The notes under the pieces: model-generated
The model's input: only the letters and a program-made list of their open reading frames with translations
Database searches by the model: none
Told to the model about the DNA's origin: nothing
From: JAYZDK01 sp964604165
Lineage (GTDB): Bacteria; Myxococcota_A; UBA796; CAJQPC01
Direction: 5' to 3'
Length of the DNA: 64,000 nucleotides
NCBI GenBank assembly: GCA_964604165.1
Contig: CAZRYF010000009.1
Span: 47,310 to 111,309, forward strand
Shown here: piece after piece, positions 7,788 through 17,484 of the stretch
Position numbering within the stretch: position 1 is the stretch's first letter
How the letters are laid out: each line of letters begins with the position of its first letter
Translations under genes and position numbers: made by a program

Positions 7788-10319
7788 TCAAAGGGAGGGG
7801 TCGGGCCGAACCTGCACCTCAATGCATCCCTCCGAGAGCCTGGACGCCAAAGCCTGCTGAATCGCAGCGCCGTCGACCTCTTCCACCACCGACCGGGCGT
7901 GGCCACCTGCTGGATCCAACCCGATTCGCTCCAGGAACGCCAACCGGTAGGCTCTCCGATGCGCTCGCTGGGATCGCCGGGCCCGCTCCCCATGAATGCG
8001 TTGCTTGGCCCGGGCCAGCTCCTCCGATGACGGGCCTTCCACTGCGAGCCTCTCCACCTCCCCCAGCAGCCCCTCGGCGGCTTCCTCCAGTCGGGTTGGG
8101 TCCGTGGCAAGACTGACCGCAAACAGACCCGGATCCCAGGCCGCCACATGCTCGGCGGAGAGGGAGTAGGCCAAGGACCGCCGCTCCCGCAACTCCAGGA
8201 ACAAGCGCCCTCCCTGGCCGGCAAGAAGCTCCTCCGCCATGCGCAACGCACCGTACTCCCGGTCCGTGAACCGGGTGCCACGCCAGGCAAACACCACCTG
8301 GGCCTGTTCGCGTCCGGCAGCCAGGCGATAGGTGCGCCGGCGCTTCGGCCACCGGGCAGGACGACGAGGCGAATCCAGGCTTCTACCGGCCGGGTGGTCC
8401 TCGAACATGGCCCCCAGCCGCCCGATCATGCGCTCCGGGTCCACATCCCCCACGACCCCCACCACAAGATTCTCCGGCGACAGGAGCGAGGTATGCAACC
8501 TCCTGAGGCGGTCGGAATCCAAGCGGGCCAAGCTCTCCGGTGTTCCGCGAGGAGAGAGGGAAAAGGGATGGGGGGCCAAAAGCCGTCGCCGCACCTCTTG
8601 CCAGGCCACTTCCTCCGGGCTGTCAAACAGGGAGCGCATCTCCTCCAGGAGAGCTTCCTTGACCTGGTTCATGTCCCGGGAAGCAAAGTGGGGCGTTTCC
8701 AACAAAGCGCTCATCAACTCCAACCCATCGTCCAGCTGCTCCACGGGAAAGTCCGCCCCCAAACCCACAAGACTTCGACCCGCCCAGCTGTTCACGCTGC
8801 CCCCCCGAGCGTTGACCTGTTCCGCAAACGCCCGGGCATCCCAAGCGCCCGCACCGCGCATGACACATCCATCCCAAACAGCTGTCCACCCTGCACTTGC
8901 CGGACGTTCCACCAGCTGGCCTCCCAGTCCCATCATTCGCACCGACGCCACCGGCGTCCGGGGGTCCCGCTCCACGAGAACTCGAACCCCACAGGGCAAG
9001 GTGGCACGCACCACGCCAGCGGTTCGGGCCCAGGTGGACCCCTTCTTCGGGCGGGCAGGCCTGGCCCCACGAAAACCCTTGGCGCTCCACTCCCCCTTGG
9101 GGGCCAACAATCCAGAGGTGCACCGCTCGGGCACCAGGATGCGGGCCGCCACCTCCCGCACTTGCTGCGGGGTCACCGCAGCCACCGCACGGTCGTAGGC
9201 CTCCGCCCCGCAAGCGTCTCCGGTAAAGAGGGCGTACCAACCCGCCTCGTGGGCCCGCTCGTCCACACTCTCCCTGCCAAACAGCCGCCCCGAGAGGATC
9301 TGGGTCCGCGCCCGCGCCACCGCCCCGGGGGACACGCCTCGTTTCTGCACCTCCACCAAGAGGTCCCACAACCGCCGAGTGGCTGCCTCCGCCTGCCCAG
9401 CAAGGGGCGTGCATCCCACAGAAAAGAACCCGTTGTCCCTCTGGCAACACGCGCTCGCCCAAGCCGACGTCACGAGCCCCTTGTCGAGCACAAGATCCGC
9501 CCCCAACACCCCGGCGTTGCCCGACCCCATGGCCACTCCCAATACGTCCAGTGCCGCTGCATCCGGATGCAAAATGTCCACCCCAACAAACGACAGGTCC
9601 ACCACTGGCTCCCGGAATCCCCGCTCCAGGGTGATTGATCGGGACCGTTTCTGGGCAGGCTCCGTGGGGCGCTTTGGCCTGCGGACCCTGCGGTACGCTC
9701 CCGGAAAGAACCGATTTGCCTGAGCAAGAACCTCCTCCGCAGGCAGGTCGCCGCTGATGGACAGAGTCATGTTCCCCGGCACATACCAGCGCCTCCAAAA
9801 CGCGCGAATCCGGCTGGAAGACATCTGGGAGACGCTTCTCTTAGACCCGATCACCGGACGCCCATAGGGATGCTCCCGGTACATCTTGGCGGAGATGGCA
9901 TCGGAGAGGGTGCGATCAGGGTCCTCCGCATCGCCGCGGATTTCCTCCAGGATCACCCCGCGCTCCCGTTCGACCTCTACGTCGAGGAAGCGACTGTTCT
10001 GGGCCATGTCCGCGAGCACCTCCAGGGCTTTCGTCCAATGCTCGGCGAGAACGGTGGCGTAATACACGGTCTGGTCGTGGGAAGTGTAGGCGTTCATGTC
10101 GCCCCCCAGGCCCTCCACCACGCTGGCCACATCCCCCACGTTGAACCGCTCGGTCCCCTTGAACAGCATGTGCTCCACAAAGTGGGCAGCCCCCACCTCG
10201 TTCGGCCCCTCGTCCGCCGCCCCCACACCTATCCACAGGTACACCGCCACAACCGGTGCACCGGGCACCCGGTCCACCACGACAGACAGGCCAGAGTCGG
10301 TGCGGCTTTCAGCGATCAT
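7788..10319 (-). CDS. M16 family zinc metallopeptidase, two tandem domains
   Basis: 843 aa. The start is ATG 10319 (MIAESRTDSGL), where homology begins; a longer open frame runs back over hemW and is not credible. The first M16 unit (residues about 1-420) contains the inverted zinc motif HFVEH near residue 44 and the typical GA..EGPNEVGAAHFVEHMLFKG surroundings. The second unit (about 440-830) keeps the fold (GGSVNSWAGRSLVGLGADF, ENLVVGVVGDVD) but has no HxxEH, so it is the non-catalytic half. Fusing catalytic and inactive halves resembles pitrilysin-type chains. No signal peptide is visible, so it is probably cytoplasmic. Divergent from hemW with 51 bp between starts. Confidence 0.9.
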   Translation of the reverse strand: MIAESRTDSGLSVVVDRVPGAPVVAVYLWIGVGAADEGPNEVGAAHFVEHMLFKGTERFNVGDVASVVEGLGGDMNAYTSHDQTVYYATVLAEHWTKALEVLADMAQNSRFLDVEVERERGVILEEIRGDAEDPDRTLSDAISAKMYREHPYGRPVIGSKRSVSQMSSSRIRAFWRRWYVPGNMTLSISGDLPAEEVLAQANRFFPGAYRRVRRPKRPTEPAQKRSRSITLERGFREPVVDLSFVGVDILHPDAAALDVLGVAMGSGNAGVLGADLVLDKGLVTSAWASACCQRDNGFFSVGCTPLAGQAEAATRRLWDLLVEVQKRGVSPGAVARARTQILSGRLFGRESVDERAHEAGWYALFTGDACGAEAYDRAVAAVTPQQVREVAARILVPERCTSGLLAPKGEWSAKGFRGARPARPKKGSTWARTAGVVRATLPCGVRVLVERDPRTPVASVRMMGLGGQLVERPASAGWTAVWDGCVMRGAGAWDARAFAEQVNARGGSVNSWAGRSLVGLGADFPVEQLDDGLELMSALLETPHFASRDMNQVKEALLEEMRSLFDSPEEVAWQEVRRRLLAPHPFSLSPRGTPESLARLDSDRLRRLHTSLLSPENLVVGVVGDVDPERMIGRLGAMFEDHPAGRSLDSPRRPARWPKRRRTYRLAAGREQAQVVFAWRGTRFTDREYGALRMAEELLAGQGGRLFLELRERRSLAYSLSAEHVAAWDPGLFAVSLATDPTRLEEAAEGLLGEVERLAVEGPSSEELARAKQRIHGERARRSQRAHRRAYRLAFLERIGLDPAGGHARSVVEEVDGAAIQQALASRLSEGCIEVQVRPDPSL

Positions 10320-10353
10320 GCGGGGAATTCCCTGGGCGAGAAGCGGCCCCCGG

Positions 10354-10359
10354 TATAAC
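10354..10359 (+). promoter_or_regulatory. Possible -10 element for hemW
   Basis: TATAAC matches the sigma-70 -10 consensus at five of six positions and ends 11 bases before the hemW ATG. That would give a leader of only a few bases. No convincing -35 is seen at the right distance. Confidence 0.3.
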
Positions 10360-10370
10360 CCGACCCCGTC

Positions 10371-11486
10371 ATGCCTTGGGGCGTCTATCTGCACATCCCC
10401 TGGTGCCGCACGCGCTGTCCGTACTGCGCGTTCAACGTGGAGGTTCACCCAAGCCCCCCCACCGCAGCCTACACCGAGGCCCTGCTGACCCAATGGGCGG
10501 ACCTCCAATCCCGGTTCGATGGGCAACCGTCCACCTTGTTTTTTGGGGGCGGAACTCCCTCCCTCCACCCGCCCGGTGATCTGGCCCGCCTGGTCCAAGC
10601 GCTGCACCCGATCCAGAACGGAGAGGTCACCCTGGAGGCCAACCCGGGCACCGTGGATGCTTCCTTGCTTCAAGATCTTCTACATGCAGGAATCAACCGC
10701 CTCTCCCTGGGAATTCAGACCTTCCACGAAGGCCACGCCCGGTTCCTCAACCGAGCCCACAGTGTCCGAGACGCCCAGAATCTCCTGGCCCAGGTGAGGC
10801 AGGCGGGCTTTCGGTCGTGGTCGGCTGACCTCATCTTCGCGCTGCCCCACCAGACACTGGCCGAGCTCGAGAAGGACCTGTCGACGCTGTTGGAGACCGA
10901 ACCACCCCACGTAAGCCTGTACGGTCTCACCGCCGAACCGGGAACCCCCTACACCCAGGGCCTCGCCACAGGAAAGGTCCCCCCTCAGGACCCGGACCTG
11001 TGGGCCGACATGTACAGTACCGCAGTCGAGCGCCTGGAAGCTGCCGGCTTGCATCGCTACGAGGTCTCAAGCTTCGCTCGCCCCGGGCACCGAAGCGCAC
11101 ACAACGAGCTTTACTGGAGAGGCCATCGATACGCCGGCCTGGGCGCCGGGGCCCATGGATGGCTTCCAGATGGGCAAAGGACGGTAGGAAAAATGGCCCC
11201 TGCCGACTTCATTGCCACCCCATGCGAGCCACTCTCGGTGGAACGGCCCGACTCCCTTGTCACCGCCTCAGACCTGATCCTCTGCACCCTTCGGCACGTA
11301 GATGGAGTGGACCGCGCCGGGCTGCGCTCCCTGGGACACGACATCCCAGCAACCGAGTTGGCCCCCTGGACCCGTCACGGACTGCTACGCGTGACCCGGA
11401 GTGCGATCACCCTCGAACCCGCCGGATGGGCGGTCGCTGATGCCCTTGTTCGAAAACTCGTCGAGAGCTTGGGGCCAGGGTCTTGA
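10371..11486 (+). CDS. hemW: Radical SAM haem chaperone HemW-like
   Basis: 371 aa. Near the N-terminus HIPWCRTRCPYCAF gives the CxxxCxYC cluster-binding motif followed by Phe, typical of the HemN/HemW branch. GGGTPS (residues about 58-63) and the radical-SAM barrel with SLGIQTF follow. The length and the short N-terminus fit HemW, a haem-binding chaperone formerly annotated as oxygen-independent coproporphyrinogen III oxidase, better than true HemN. It heads the chaperone run grpE-dnaK-dnaJ; hemW beside heat-shock genes is a common arrangement. Its stop overlaps a possible grpE promoter. Confidence 0.88.
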   Translation: MPWGVYLHIPWCRTRCPYCAFNVEVHPSPPTAAYTEALLTQWADLQSRFDGQPSTLFFGGGTPSLHPPGDLARLVQALHPIQNGEVTLEANPGTVDASLLQDLLHAGINRLSLGIQTFHEGHARFLNRAHSVRDAQNLLAQVRQAGFRSWSADLIFALPHQTLAELEKDLSTLLETEPPHVSLYGLTAEPGTPYTQGLATGKVPPQDPDLWADMYSTAVERLEAAGLHRYEVSSFARPGHRSAHNELYWRGHRYAGLGAGAHGWLPDGQRTVGKMAPADFIATPCEPLSVERPDSLVTASDLILCTLRHVDGVDRAGLRSLGHDIPATELAPWTRHGLLRVTRSAITLEPAGWAVADALVRKLVESLGPGS

Positions 11487-11512
11487 CCATTGCCCTGAAA
11501 AACGGCCATGCT
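11482..11512 (+). promoter_or_regulatory. Possible sigma-32-like heat-shock promoter for grpE
   Basis: CTTGACC (11482-11488) is followed after 15 bases by GGCCATGC (11504-11511), a partial match to the CTTGAAA / CCCCATnT heat-shock consensus. It lies 20 bases before the grpE start. No CIRCE operator (HrcA site) is visible here. The match is imperfect. Confidence 0.3.
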
Positions 11513-11531
11513 CGCTTGAAAGAGGAACCTG

Positions 11532-12422
11532 ATGGCTGAAAAGGACCCAATAGACACAGACCCCGCCAAACCAGAGGCCGCTGGAGGAGAGCCCCTCCCC
11601 AGGGGTCCAGATCCCGGAGAATTCGCCCTGGACATCGGGGAGGACCTGCTGGCCGAAGCCTTGCAGGCCGTAGAAAAGCGCCTCTACTCGAAAAAGGACG
11701 GCGAAGAGGAGGGGGACGAGGTGGAGTTCGAGGTGGAGCTCGACGATACCGCCCCGGCCAATCGCCCCTCAGGGGTCGAAATGAAGCTCGTGGAGCGAAT
11801 AGAGGCCCTGACGGGGGAGCTGGAGGACACCCGCCAATCGGCCCGGGACACCCGGGATGAGAGCCTGCTCGCCCTCAAGAGGGCGGAGCGAAAGGCCAGC
11901 GCGGCGGAAGGTCTGAGGCTGGAGTTGGACGACGCCCGCGCCAATGCCCAGAGCAACGAGAAGCTGGCCATGGAGCTCCGGGGCAACTTGAAGGAGCTGA
12001 ACCAGGAGAACCAGCGAGCCAAGCAGCGCCACAAGCGCGTGCTGGAACAAACCCATCAACAGGCCCTGGACCAAGTCTGCAAGGAGCTCCTTCCCGTGGT
12101 GGACAACCTGCAGCTTGCCAACAAGCACGTGCCCGAGAACCTGCAGAACGACTCCTTTGTGGAGGGCCTGTTGATGTCCGTTGTCCAGTTGGAACGTGCA
12201 CTGGAGCGCATCGGTGTGGAGCCGCTCGCTGTGGCGCCCGGGGACGCATTTGACCCCCAACTGCACGAAGCGATCGCCTCGGAACCCCACCCGACCATTC
12301 CCCGAGGACACATCATCGAGATCCTTCAGGTGGGATACCAACTCAAGGATCGCCTCATTCGAGCGGCACGTGTGACCGTCAGCGGGGACGAATTGGGAGC
12401 CCAGCCGGTGGCTGAAGAGTAG
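11532..12422 (+). CDS. grpE: Nucleotide exchange factor GrpE
   Basis: 296 aa, longer than the usual 170-220. Residues 1-85 are an acidic, low-complexity extension. About 85-165 form a long charged coiled coil (GELEDTRQSARDTRDESL onward). The C-terminal head (about 165-270) has the family patterns LLPVVDNLQLA, FVEGLLMSVVQLERAL and VEPLAVAPGDAFDPQLHEA. It would release ADP from DnaK. RBS GAAAGAGGA precedes the ATG. The next gene is dnaK, 66 bp downstream. Confidence 0.93.
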   Translation: MAEKDPIDTDPAKPEAAGGEPLPRGPDPGEFALDIGEDLLAEALQAVEKRLYSKKDGEEEGDEVEFEVELDDTAPANRPSGVEMKLVERIEALTGELEDTRQSARDTRDESLLALKRAERKASAAEGLRLELDDARANAQSNEKLAMELRGNLKELNQENQRAKQRHKRVLEQTHQQALDQVCKELLPVVDNLQLANKHVPENLQNDSFVEGLLMSVVQLERALERIGVEPLAVAPGDAFDPQLHEAIASEPHPTIPRGHIIEILQVGYQLKDRLIRAARVTVSGDELGAQPVAEE

Positions 12423-12488
12423 ATCCCCGACCGCGCCGACCGTGGTACATTCCCTCGGAATTGAGCGGGCTGTTTAGCGAGAGGGGAC

Positions 12489-14366
12489 ATGTCCAAAGTC
12501 ATCGGAATCGACCTGGGAACCACAAACTCCTGCGTCTGCATCATGGAGGACGGAACCCCCGTCGTGATTCCCAATGAGGAAGGCACCCGGACCACCCCGT
12601 CCGTGGTGGCGTTTACCCCGGAAGGGGATCGCCTCGTGGGGCAGATCGCACGCCGGCAGGCGGTGACCAACCCCGAACGCACACTCTTCGCGGTCAAGCG
12701 ACTGATGGGCCGGCGGTTTGCCGACGAGGAGGTCGAGGAGATCGCCTCCCTGGTGCCCTACCCCATCGTCCCGTCAGACCGGGAGGACGCCTGGGTGCGC
12801 TGCGGCGAACAGGATCTGTCTCCGCCGCAGATCAGCGCCATCATCCTGGAAAAGATGAAGGCCACCGCAGAGGCTTACCTGGGGGACGACGTGGAGAAGG
12901 CCATCGTTACGGTGCCGGCCTACTTCAACGACAGCCAGCGCCAGGCCACCAAAGATGCCGGGCGCCTCGCGGGACTCGAGGTCCTTCGGATCATCAACGA
13001 ACCCACCGCCGCCGCTCTGGCCTATGGCCTGGGCAAAGACAGCCACGAGAAGATCGCCGTGTTCGACCTGGGGGGCGGCACCTTTGATATCTCCGTGCTG
13101 GAGCTGGAAAACGGCGTCTTCGAGGTGCGCTCCACCAACGGCGACACCTTCCTCGGGGGTGAAGACTTCGACAACCGTCTGGTGATGTGGCTGCTGGAGG
13201 ACTTTGCGGAGGCCACCGGCGTGGACCTCACTGGGGACGTGGTCGCCATGCAGCGTCTCAAGGAAGCCTCGGAAAAGGCCAAGCACGAGATGTCAAGCGC
13301 CGACTCTGCCGAGATCAACCTTCCGTTCATCGCCACCAGCGATTCCGGACCGGTACACCTGAAGAAGGCGGTAACCCGGGCCCAGTTCGAAGAGCTCACC
13401 TCCGATCTCATCGAGCGCTTGGCAGGCCCCTGCCAGCAGGCCCTCAGTGATGCCCACCTGGAACCTTCCGAACTGACGGCAGTGCTGCTGGTCGGGGGCA
13501 TGACCCGTATGCCCCGGGTACGGGATCGAGTGGAGGAAATCTTCGGACGGACAGCCGAGACAGAGGTCAACCCGGACGAGGTCGTGGCGCTGGGGGCGGC
13601 CATCCAGGGCGCGGTGCTCTCCGGCGATGTGCGAGATGTGCTGCTGCTGGACGTCACGCCACTGACCCTGGGTATCGAGACGGCAGGCGGCTTGTTTGAG
13701 CCCATCATTCCGCGAAACACAACGGTGCCCTGCAAGAAGTCCAAGATCTTCACCACCGCCCAGGACAACCAGGACATGGTCCGGGTGAATGTGCTCCAGG
13801 GTGAGCGGGAGCTGTCGGACGACAACAAGAACCTGGGCCGGCTGGAAATGCACGGGCTTCCCCCTGCCCCCCGCGGACTTCCAGAGATCGAGGTGACCTT
13901 TGAGCTTGATGCGAATGGCATCATGCACGTCCGGGCCCGTGATCTGGGCACTGGAAAGGCCCAACAGATGCGCATTGTGTCCCACTCGGGCCTCTCCGAT
14001 GCGGAGCTGGAGTTGATGCTGCAAGAGTCTGAACTCTACCGGGATCAAGATAGGGATCGACGGGATGTCGTGGAAGCCCAAAATGACCTGGACGGGCTGA
14101 TTTACACCACAGGGCGCTCCCTGGATGAGTTCGGGGATGGCCTCACGGAGAGAGACCGGGAGATCATCCAGGATGCACTCGAAGGCGCAGAAGACGCTGT
14201 CGAGTCTACCGACCTGGACCTTCTTCTCGATGCCAAGGACGCCTTGTCCGTGGCGGCCCAAAGGTTGGCTGAGTCCATCTACTCCTCCTCTTCTGATCCT
14301 GTCGGGGGGGCCGACAATCTCGATGCTGAACTTCTCGAGGATGACGTGGACGAGCTCGCCGAGTAA
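12489..14366 (+). CDS. dnaK: Molecular chaperone DnaK (Hsp70)
   Basis: 625 aa, normal length. The ATPase domain shows GIDLGTTNSCVCI, the phosphate-loop regions VPAYFNDSQRQATKDAGRLAG and FDLGGGTFDISVLELE, and LLVGGMTRMPRVR. The substrate-binding domain (about 385-500) and helical lid follow, ending in an acidic DDVDELAE tail like the EEVD-type ends of DnaK. The RBS GAGAGGGGAC precedes the ATG. It cycles with GrpE (upstream) and the J-protein (downstream). A second, divergent Hsp70 is encoded at 22164. Confidence 0.97.
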   Translation: MSKVIGIDLGTTNSCVCIMEDGTPVVIPNEEGTRTTPSVVAFTPEGDRLVGQIARRQAVTNPERTLFAVKRLMGRRFADEEVEEIASLVPYPIVPSDREDAWVRCGEQDLSPPQISAIILEKMKATAEAYLGDDVEKAIVTVPAYFNDSQRQATKDAGRLAGLEVLRIINEPTAAALAYGLGKDSHEKIAVFDLGGGTFDISVLELENGVFEVRSTNGDTFLGGEDFDNRLVMWLLEDFAEATGVDLTGDVVAMQRLKEASEKAKHEMSSADSAEINLPFIATSDSGPVHLKKAVTRAQFEELTSDLIERLAGPCQQALSDAHLEPSELTAVLLVGGMTRMPRVRDRVEEIFGRTAETEVNPDEVVALGAAIQGAVLSGDVRDVLLLDVTPLTLGIETAGGLFEPIIPRNTTVPCKKSKIFTTAQDNQDMVRVNVLQGERELSDDNKNLGRLEMHGLPPAPRGLPEIEVTFELDANGIMHVRARDLGTGKAQQMRIVSHSGLSDAELELMLQESELYRDQDRDRRDVVEAQNDLDGLIYTTGRSLDEFGDGLTERDREIIQDALEGAEDAVESTDLDLLLDAKDALSVAAQRLAESIYSSSSDPVGGADNLDAELLEDDVDELAE

Positions 14367-14423
14367 GTCTCCATAGGTCCGGGCCTTTCCGGCGCACGGA
14401 CCCTCCCATTCCAGGACTCCCTC

Positions 14424-15497
14424 TTGGTCCGCCCCGACTACTACAACGTGCTCGGCGTCCCCAGGGATGCAGGCCCAAGCGACATCAAGAAGGCCTATCG
14501 GCAATTGGCCCTGGAGTTCCATCCGGATCGGAACCCGGATGACGCCGAGGCCACCCGGCGTTTCAACCAGGTCTCCGAGGCCTATGAAACCTTGTCCGAA
14601 CCCAGTCTTCGCCAGCGCTACGACCGGCTTGGGCCTTTCTATCAACCGAGCGGCCGCCCCCCGACTCCTGAAGAGGTCGGCGAGGTCCTTTCCGAGGCCT
14701 TTGGGGGAATCTTCCGGCGACGAACCCAGAACGATCCCGGGGAAGACCTGCGCTACACCCTGACTGTCGACATTTCAGAGGTGGCCACCGGTGCCATCAA
14801 GACAATTCGCGTGCCCCGGGAGGTGCGGTGCCGCCGGTGCGCTGCCACCGGCGCGGACCCAGACGGGGGCACAAAGAACTGCGAAACCTGCAGCGGCACT
14901 GGCCGATCCCCCACCCGGCGCCTTCTTCGATCGGCCTGCGCCCGGTGCGAGGGCAATGGCTGGATCCGCGTTCGCAGCTGCCCGACCTGCAACGGAGGCG
15001 GTCGCCACGGCAGCGAGGACAAGCTGAAGGTCCAGGTGCCCGCGGGCGTGGCCACGGGACAGAAGCTCAAGCTGCGGGGAAAGGGAAACGAGAGCAAGGG
15101 AGAGGGTCGGGCCGGGGATCTCTTGGTGGTGATCAACGTGGCGGAACACCCGCTCTTTTCCCGCCGGGGTGCAGACGTGCTTTGCAATGTTCCCCTCACC
15201 GTGTCCGAGCTGGCCCTGGGTTGCGAGCTCAAGGTGCCCACCCTGGAGGGCGTCACCAAGATTCGCATTGCACCGGGCACGCCACCTGACAAGGTGCTTC
15301 GAATCTCCGGGAAGGGACTTCCCAAAGTAGGGCGCGGAGACCGGGGTGATCTACACCTCAAGATCAAGGTCGACATCCCCAGCAACCTGACCCCAGAACA
15401 GGAAGAAGTCCTGCGGCTGTACGCCACCCGGTTGGGCCCCGAGGCACATCCCCACCGGGCCGCCTTCGACAAAACCACTGACGAGTGCGATTCATGA
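14424..15497 (+). CDS. dnaJ: DnaJ-type co-chaperone
   Basis: 357 aa, TTG start immediately before VRPDYYNVLGV. The J-domain (residues 1-70) has the HPDRN catalytic motif. The usual Gly/Phe-rich linker is short and replaced by a Pro-containing segment (about 70-105). Four zinc-finger repeats follow between about 134 and 200 (CRRCAATG, CETCSGTG, CARCEGNG, CPTCNGGG), then the two client-binding beta-domains. The last four bases overlap the next gene (ATGA). It stimulates DnaK ATPase and delivers clients. The poor G/F region makes it slightly atypical. Confidence 0.88.
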   Translation: MVRPDYYNVLGVPRDAGPSDIKKAYRQLALEFHPDRNPDDAEATRRFNQVSEAYETLSEPSLRQRYDRLGPFYQPSGRPPTPEEVGEVLSEAFGGIFRRRTQNDPGEDLRYTLTVDISEVATGAIKTIRVPREVRCRRCAATGADPDGGTKNCETCSGTGRSPTRRLLRSACARCEGNGWIRVRSCPTCNGGGRHGSEDKLKVQVPAGVATGQKLKLRGKGNESKGEGRAGDLLVVINVAEHPLFSRRGADVLCNVPLTVSELALGCELKVPTLEGVTKIRIAPGTPPDKVLRISGKGLPKVGRGDRGDLHLKIKVDIPSNLTPEQEEVLRLYATRLGPEAHPHRAAFDKTTDECDS

Positions 15498-17434
15498 AGC
15501 TTCTTCTCCTCCTCTTGTTGTTTCTGCCCTCTTCCGCCACAGCAGGACGCCGCGCCCGGCCTCCGGTGGGCCGGAATCCAGCCATTGTGCAGCAAGCCCT
15601 GTCCCTGTCGGATCGCACCGAGGCCATCTTGCTTCTGGAGGACTACCTGGCCCGGGGAAGCAACCCCGCCCTGGTGTCCGAGGTGAGAATTCACGCCGGA
15701 GAGCAGCGTCGTCTCGCCGGCGACCTTCCCAGGGCCCGCGCCCACTTTGAGACCGCAGCCGCCGAGGCAGGCCGCACCCAAGAGGTGGCGGAGCTGGGAC
15801 TTGCCCTCGTGGATCTGGAAGGAAACCGATCTGGCAACGCCCTGGCCACCCTCCGACTTGTCCCGGAAAAGAGCGCACCCGACACCATGAACGCAGACCG
15901 ATTCAGGCTGCTTGCCCTGGAGGCCCAAGCCGGCCGTGGCTCCGGGGACGGGGCCGCCCTGGCCAAGAGGGCCTTGGCCTACGCAACCTCCGATGCCACC
16001 GTGCGCCAGCGCACCCGGCTCGACCTCGCCGCTCTCCTGCCAGCCACAGCAGTCGAGACCGAAGCCGCCCCCGAAAACGCCGAAACGCAGGCCATCGCCA
16101 GGGCCGAAGCGGCGCTGGCAGAACGAAATTTTCAGGAGACCTTGCGCTTGGTCGAGGCGCTCTACGCGGCCTTTCCCGAGACTGAACTTGCGGGTCGGGC
16201 GGACTGGCTGGCCAAGAGGGCGAGGGCCAAGGACCCCTACAGCGCGCGGAGAATCGGCGTGCTGCTTCCTTTGAGTGGTCCCTTTGGTGCTGCGGGCATG
16301 CAGGTGCGCCGCGCCCTGGAGATGGCGGCAGCCGATGGCGCGTCTGGCATGGAGCTGGTCTTTCGGGACACCGCGGGAGACATTGAAACGGGGCAGACTG
16401 CCTTTGAGAGCCTGCTCATCGCCGAAGGGGTAGCAGCGATCATCGGCCCACTGCTCAAGGACGTGGCCCTCGCAGTCGCGGAAGAGGCCCAAGCCGCCGG
16501 GACCCCCCTGATCACCCTGACCCAAGCGAGCGGCATCACCGAAATTGGAGATTGGGTGTTTCGAGGCATGCTCACCCCCGAACAGCAGATTGACTCCCTG
16601 CTTGCCCATGCCATGGGGGAGCTGGGAATGGCCCGGTTCGCGGTCATGGCCCCGGACAACACCTACGGGCACGGGGTGGTAGAGACCTTTCACCGACAGG
16701 TCGTGGAACGAGACGGCCAGGTCATGATCTCCGTCTTCTACGATCCGGAGGCCAGCGACATGCGGCCCTATGCGTCCGAGCTGGGACAAAAGGACTACAA
16801 GGCTCGCTGGAAGGAGCTCCGGGACCTCAAGGAAGAAGCTGAGGAAGTGGGAATGGACCCGGACAAGGTGGTTCTTCCCCCCTTGGTGGAATTCGATGCG
16901 ATCTTCATTCCGGACTCCGCCCGTCGCGTGCCCCTGGTGGCATCTGCCCTGGCGTACGAAGAATTCGCGATCGGAGGATTCAAGCCCAAAAAAGACATGG
17001 AGGCCTTGCCGCTCATGGGCCTCAATGCGTGGCACAACCACAAGCTTCCAGAGCTGGGCGCACGGTATGTGCGCCACGCGCTGTTCGTGGATGCCTTCAG
17101 CACCACCCGCGAAGACCCTGCTGTCGAAGCGTTCGTGTCCCGGTTCTCGGCCGAGGTGGGCCAGGACCCCGGGGTGCTGGAAGCCGTCGTCTATGACCTG
17201 GGGAAGATCGTGGGCGTGGCCACCCGAACAGCACCGCCGAGCCGAGAGGCTTTCCGCACCGCTTTGGCCGGGGTGGGACTTTCCCAGCCAGTGGCCGGTG
17301 GGGGATCCTTTGGACCGACACGGGAAGTGGCCCGAGAATTGATTGTCTTCACCATCGACACGGAGGGCATCGTGGAGGCCCTCCCCGACCCGACTCTCCT
17401 CCCGCCGGGGGAAGCCCCACTGCCAACGGAATAG
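15494..17434 (+). CDS. LpoA/LppC-like exported periplasmic-binding protein with N-terminal TPRs
   Basis: 646 aa from ATG 15494, which overlaps the dnaJ stop as ATGA; a GTG nine bases earlier is less likely. It has a poly-Leu signal peptide ending near SSATA. Residues about 30-240 are TPR-like helices. From about 255 (RRIGVLLPLSGPFGAAGMQVRRAL) a type-1 Leu/Ile/Val-binding fold follows, with IIGPLLKDVALAVAE and an APDNTYGHGVVETF block. TPR plus this fold is the architecture of penicillin-binding-protein activators (LpoA), but there is no clear lipobox. A peptidoglycan role is inference; an amino-acid binding role is the alternative. Confidence 0.7.
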   Translation: MKLLLLLLLFLPSSATAGRRARPPVGRNPAIVQQALSLSDRTEAILLLEDYLARGSNPALVSEVRIHAGEQRRLAGDLPRARAHFETAAAEAGRTQEVAELGLALVDLEGNRSGNALATLRLVPEKSAPDTMNADRFRLLALEAQAGRGSGDGAALAKRALAYATSDATVRQRTRLDLAALLPATAVETEAAPENAETQAIARAEAALAERNFQETLRLVEALYAAFPETELAGRADWLAKRARAKDPYSARRIGVLLPLSGPFGAAGMQVRRALEMAAADGASGMELVFRDTAGDIETGQTAFESLLIAEGVAAIIGPLLKDVALAVAEEAQAAGTPLITLTQASGITEIGDWVFRGMLTPEQQIDSLLAHAMGELGMARFAVMAPDNTYGHGVVETFHRQVVERDGQVMISVFYDPEASDMRPYASELGQKDYKARWKELRDLKEEAEEVGMDPDKVVLPPLVEFDAIFIPDSARRVPLVASALAYEEFAIGGFKPKKDMEALPLMGLNAWHNHKLPELGARYVRHALFVDAFSTTREDPAVEAFVSRFSAEVGQDPGVLEAVVYDLGKIVGVATRTAPPSREAFRTALAGVGLSQPVAGGGSFGPTREVARELIVFTIDTEGIVEALPDPTLLPPGEAPLPTE

Positions 17435-17484
17435 GCTTTCTGGCGAATCTCCGGCGCCAAGCTGCTATTCTCGTCCGAGGAACC

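Noticed and set aside
13022..14645. Long antisense frames opposite dnaK (317 and 450 codons)
   Set aside because: GC-rich third positions leave few stops on the opposite strand. They lack protein motifs, while dnaK is unmistakable.
17435..17484. TPP riboswitch before thiL
   Set aside because: The 50-bp spacer is too short and has no thi-box sequence.
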